Positions 63,598 through 64,000 of a DNA stretch of 64,000 nucleotides are shown here, in pieces. The stretch spans positions 496,001 to 560,000 of the forward strand of contig CAVZQT010000002.1 of NCBI GenBank assembly GCA_963777435.1, read 5' to 3'. The first letter of the stretch is position 1, and each line of letters begins with the position of its first letter. This DNA is from AP-15 sp963777435. Lineage in GTDB: Bacteria; Pseudomonadota; Alphaproteobacteria; ATCC43930; CGMCC-115725. The notes beneath the pieces were generated by a model. The model saw only the letters and a program-made list of their open reading frames with translations, had not been told where the DNA came from and made no database searches. The translations under genes and the position numbers were made by a program.

Positions 63598-63972
63598 CTA
63601 AGGGTCGGCGAACTCCCAATCGGGCGTTTGGTGATCGGTGGCGCAATGCTCGACCAACCCCATCGCGGCGAATGCGCGGCAGTCGAAATTGCGGCAAACC
63701 GTCGGACGATGCTCGTAGACGGTGCAGCCATGCGGGCCGAGGTGGATGCAGGCGCCATCCGGACGGCGTTGGAGCACCAGCTCGCCGTCGCGGGTCCGCT
63801 CGGTGCGCAGATATGGCAAGCGTCTCCGGTTGCGCTTCTCGTCGACGGGAATTCCGTCGTAGTAACAGCAGGCTGTGCATGTGCCGCACGCAACCGGCCC
63901 CGCCTCCCCGCGCCACCACGCGTCGAGATAGTCGCGTCGCGTGCGGCCCACCAACCGTCCTGGCTCGCTCAT
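63598..63972 (-). CDS. YkgJ-type cysteine cluster protein
   Basis: 124 residues with a zinc/iron-chelating cysteine set: CGTCTACCYYDG near residue 29, then CIHLGPHGCTVYEHRPTVCRNFDCRAFAAMG near 73. The CXXCXXCC and CX7CX7(P)XXCRXF pattern is the UPF0153/YkgJ signature. Function unknown in general; some relatives are metal-binding or Fe-S accessory proteins. Complete within the window. Confidence 0.88.
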   Translation of the reverse strand: MSEPGRLVGRTRRDYLDAWWRGEAGPVACGTCTACCYYDGIPVDEKRNRRRLPYLRTERTRDGELVLQRRPDGACIHLGPHGCTVYEHRPTVCRNFDCRAFAAMGLVEHCATDHQTPDWEFADP

Positions 63973-64000
63973 TTCAGTCTCAAATGCTCGGCGGAAGCGA

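Noticed and set aside
1..64000. CRISPR arrays, rRNA and tRNA genes, phage modules, replication origin
   Set aside because: No regularly spaced direct repeats, no tRNA-like TPsiC arm with acceptor pairing, and no phage or origin signature were found by eye.

Overview
The window is GC-rich, densely packed bacterial chromosome that reads as Alphaproteobacteria. The reasons are the block trpD-trpC/moaC-moeA-lexA, a LexA box of the alphaproteobacterial GTTC-N7-GTTC type directly upstream of lexA, an LdtR-like MarR regulator, a double-domain dCTP deaminase, a tad/cpa pilus locus in Caulobacter-like order, and a valine-degradation operon. I cannot place it below class. No tRNA, rRNA or CRISPR array was seen.

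Layout. 0-3.7 kb, minus strand: start of lexA with its operator, moeA, a single reading frame joining TrpC to MoaC, and trpD. 4.0-9.5 kb, plus strand: dCTP deaminase, then valine catabolism (acyl-CoA dehydrogenase, 3-hydroxyisobutyryl-CoA hydrolase, 3-hydroxyisobutyrate dehydrogenase), a MarR-type regulator and a DUF442 phosphatase-like protein. 9.5-12.8 kb: a small glycan/lipid set (GT87-like, GT2, methyltransferase). 12.8-15.5 kb: alaS, carrying a frameshift. 15.7-27.7 kb: tad pilus locus, with tadD split by a complete IS21-family element that has visible ends and a 7-bp target duplication. 27.8-30.7 kb: an orphan yejF/yejE-like peptide ABC transporter pair. 30.9-36.5 kb: asd, a DUF962-carboxymuconolactone decarboxylase fusion, a VOC protein, an iron-type alcohol dehydrogenase and an MFS transporter. 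36.7-40 kb: a two-gene KaiC-like ATPase plus hybrid histidine kinase module. 40-46.8 kb: acyl-CoA dehydrogenase, a membrane protein, aspartate dehydrogenase, a GT-C-like membrane protein, nicotinamidase, an RRM protein and a polysaccharide deacetylase. 47-51.6 kb: CoA transferase, aconitase X large subunit, a hicBA toxin-antitoxin pair, aconitase X small subunit and a diiron protein. 51.7-54 kb: NmrA-like and DoxX-like genes divergent from a LysR regulator. 54-64 kb: adenylate cyclase, gamma-glutamyltransferase, two secreted unknowns, pdxJ, a PH-domain protein, tatBC, a truncated CoA transferase, a luciferase-like oxidoreductase and a YkgJ-type protein.

Sequence quality matters here. Almost every gene between about 24.06 and 30.75 kb (cpaD, cpaC, cpaB, cpaA, yejF, yejE) is broken by several single-base shifts that leave the protein readable across frames. 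Isolated shifts also occur in an acyl-CoA dehydrogenase, alaS, the VOC gene, a CoA transferase and the NmrA-like gene. Because alaS should be essential and unrelated neighbouring genes are all hit, I favour consensus indel errors over mass gene decay, but the sequence alone cannot decide.

The observations most worth following are the TrpC-MoaC fusion, the hicBA pair between the two aconitase X subunit genes, the IS21 interruption of tadD, the KaiC-like/histidine kinase pair and the DUF962-CMD fusion.
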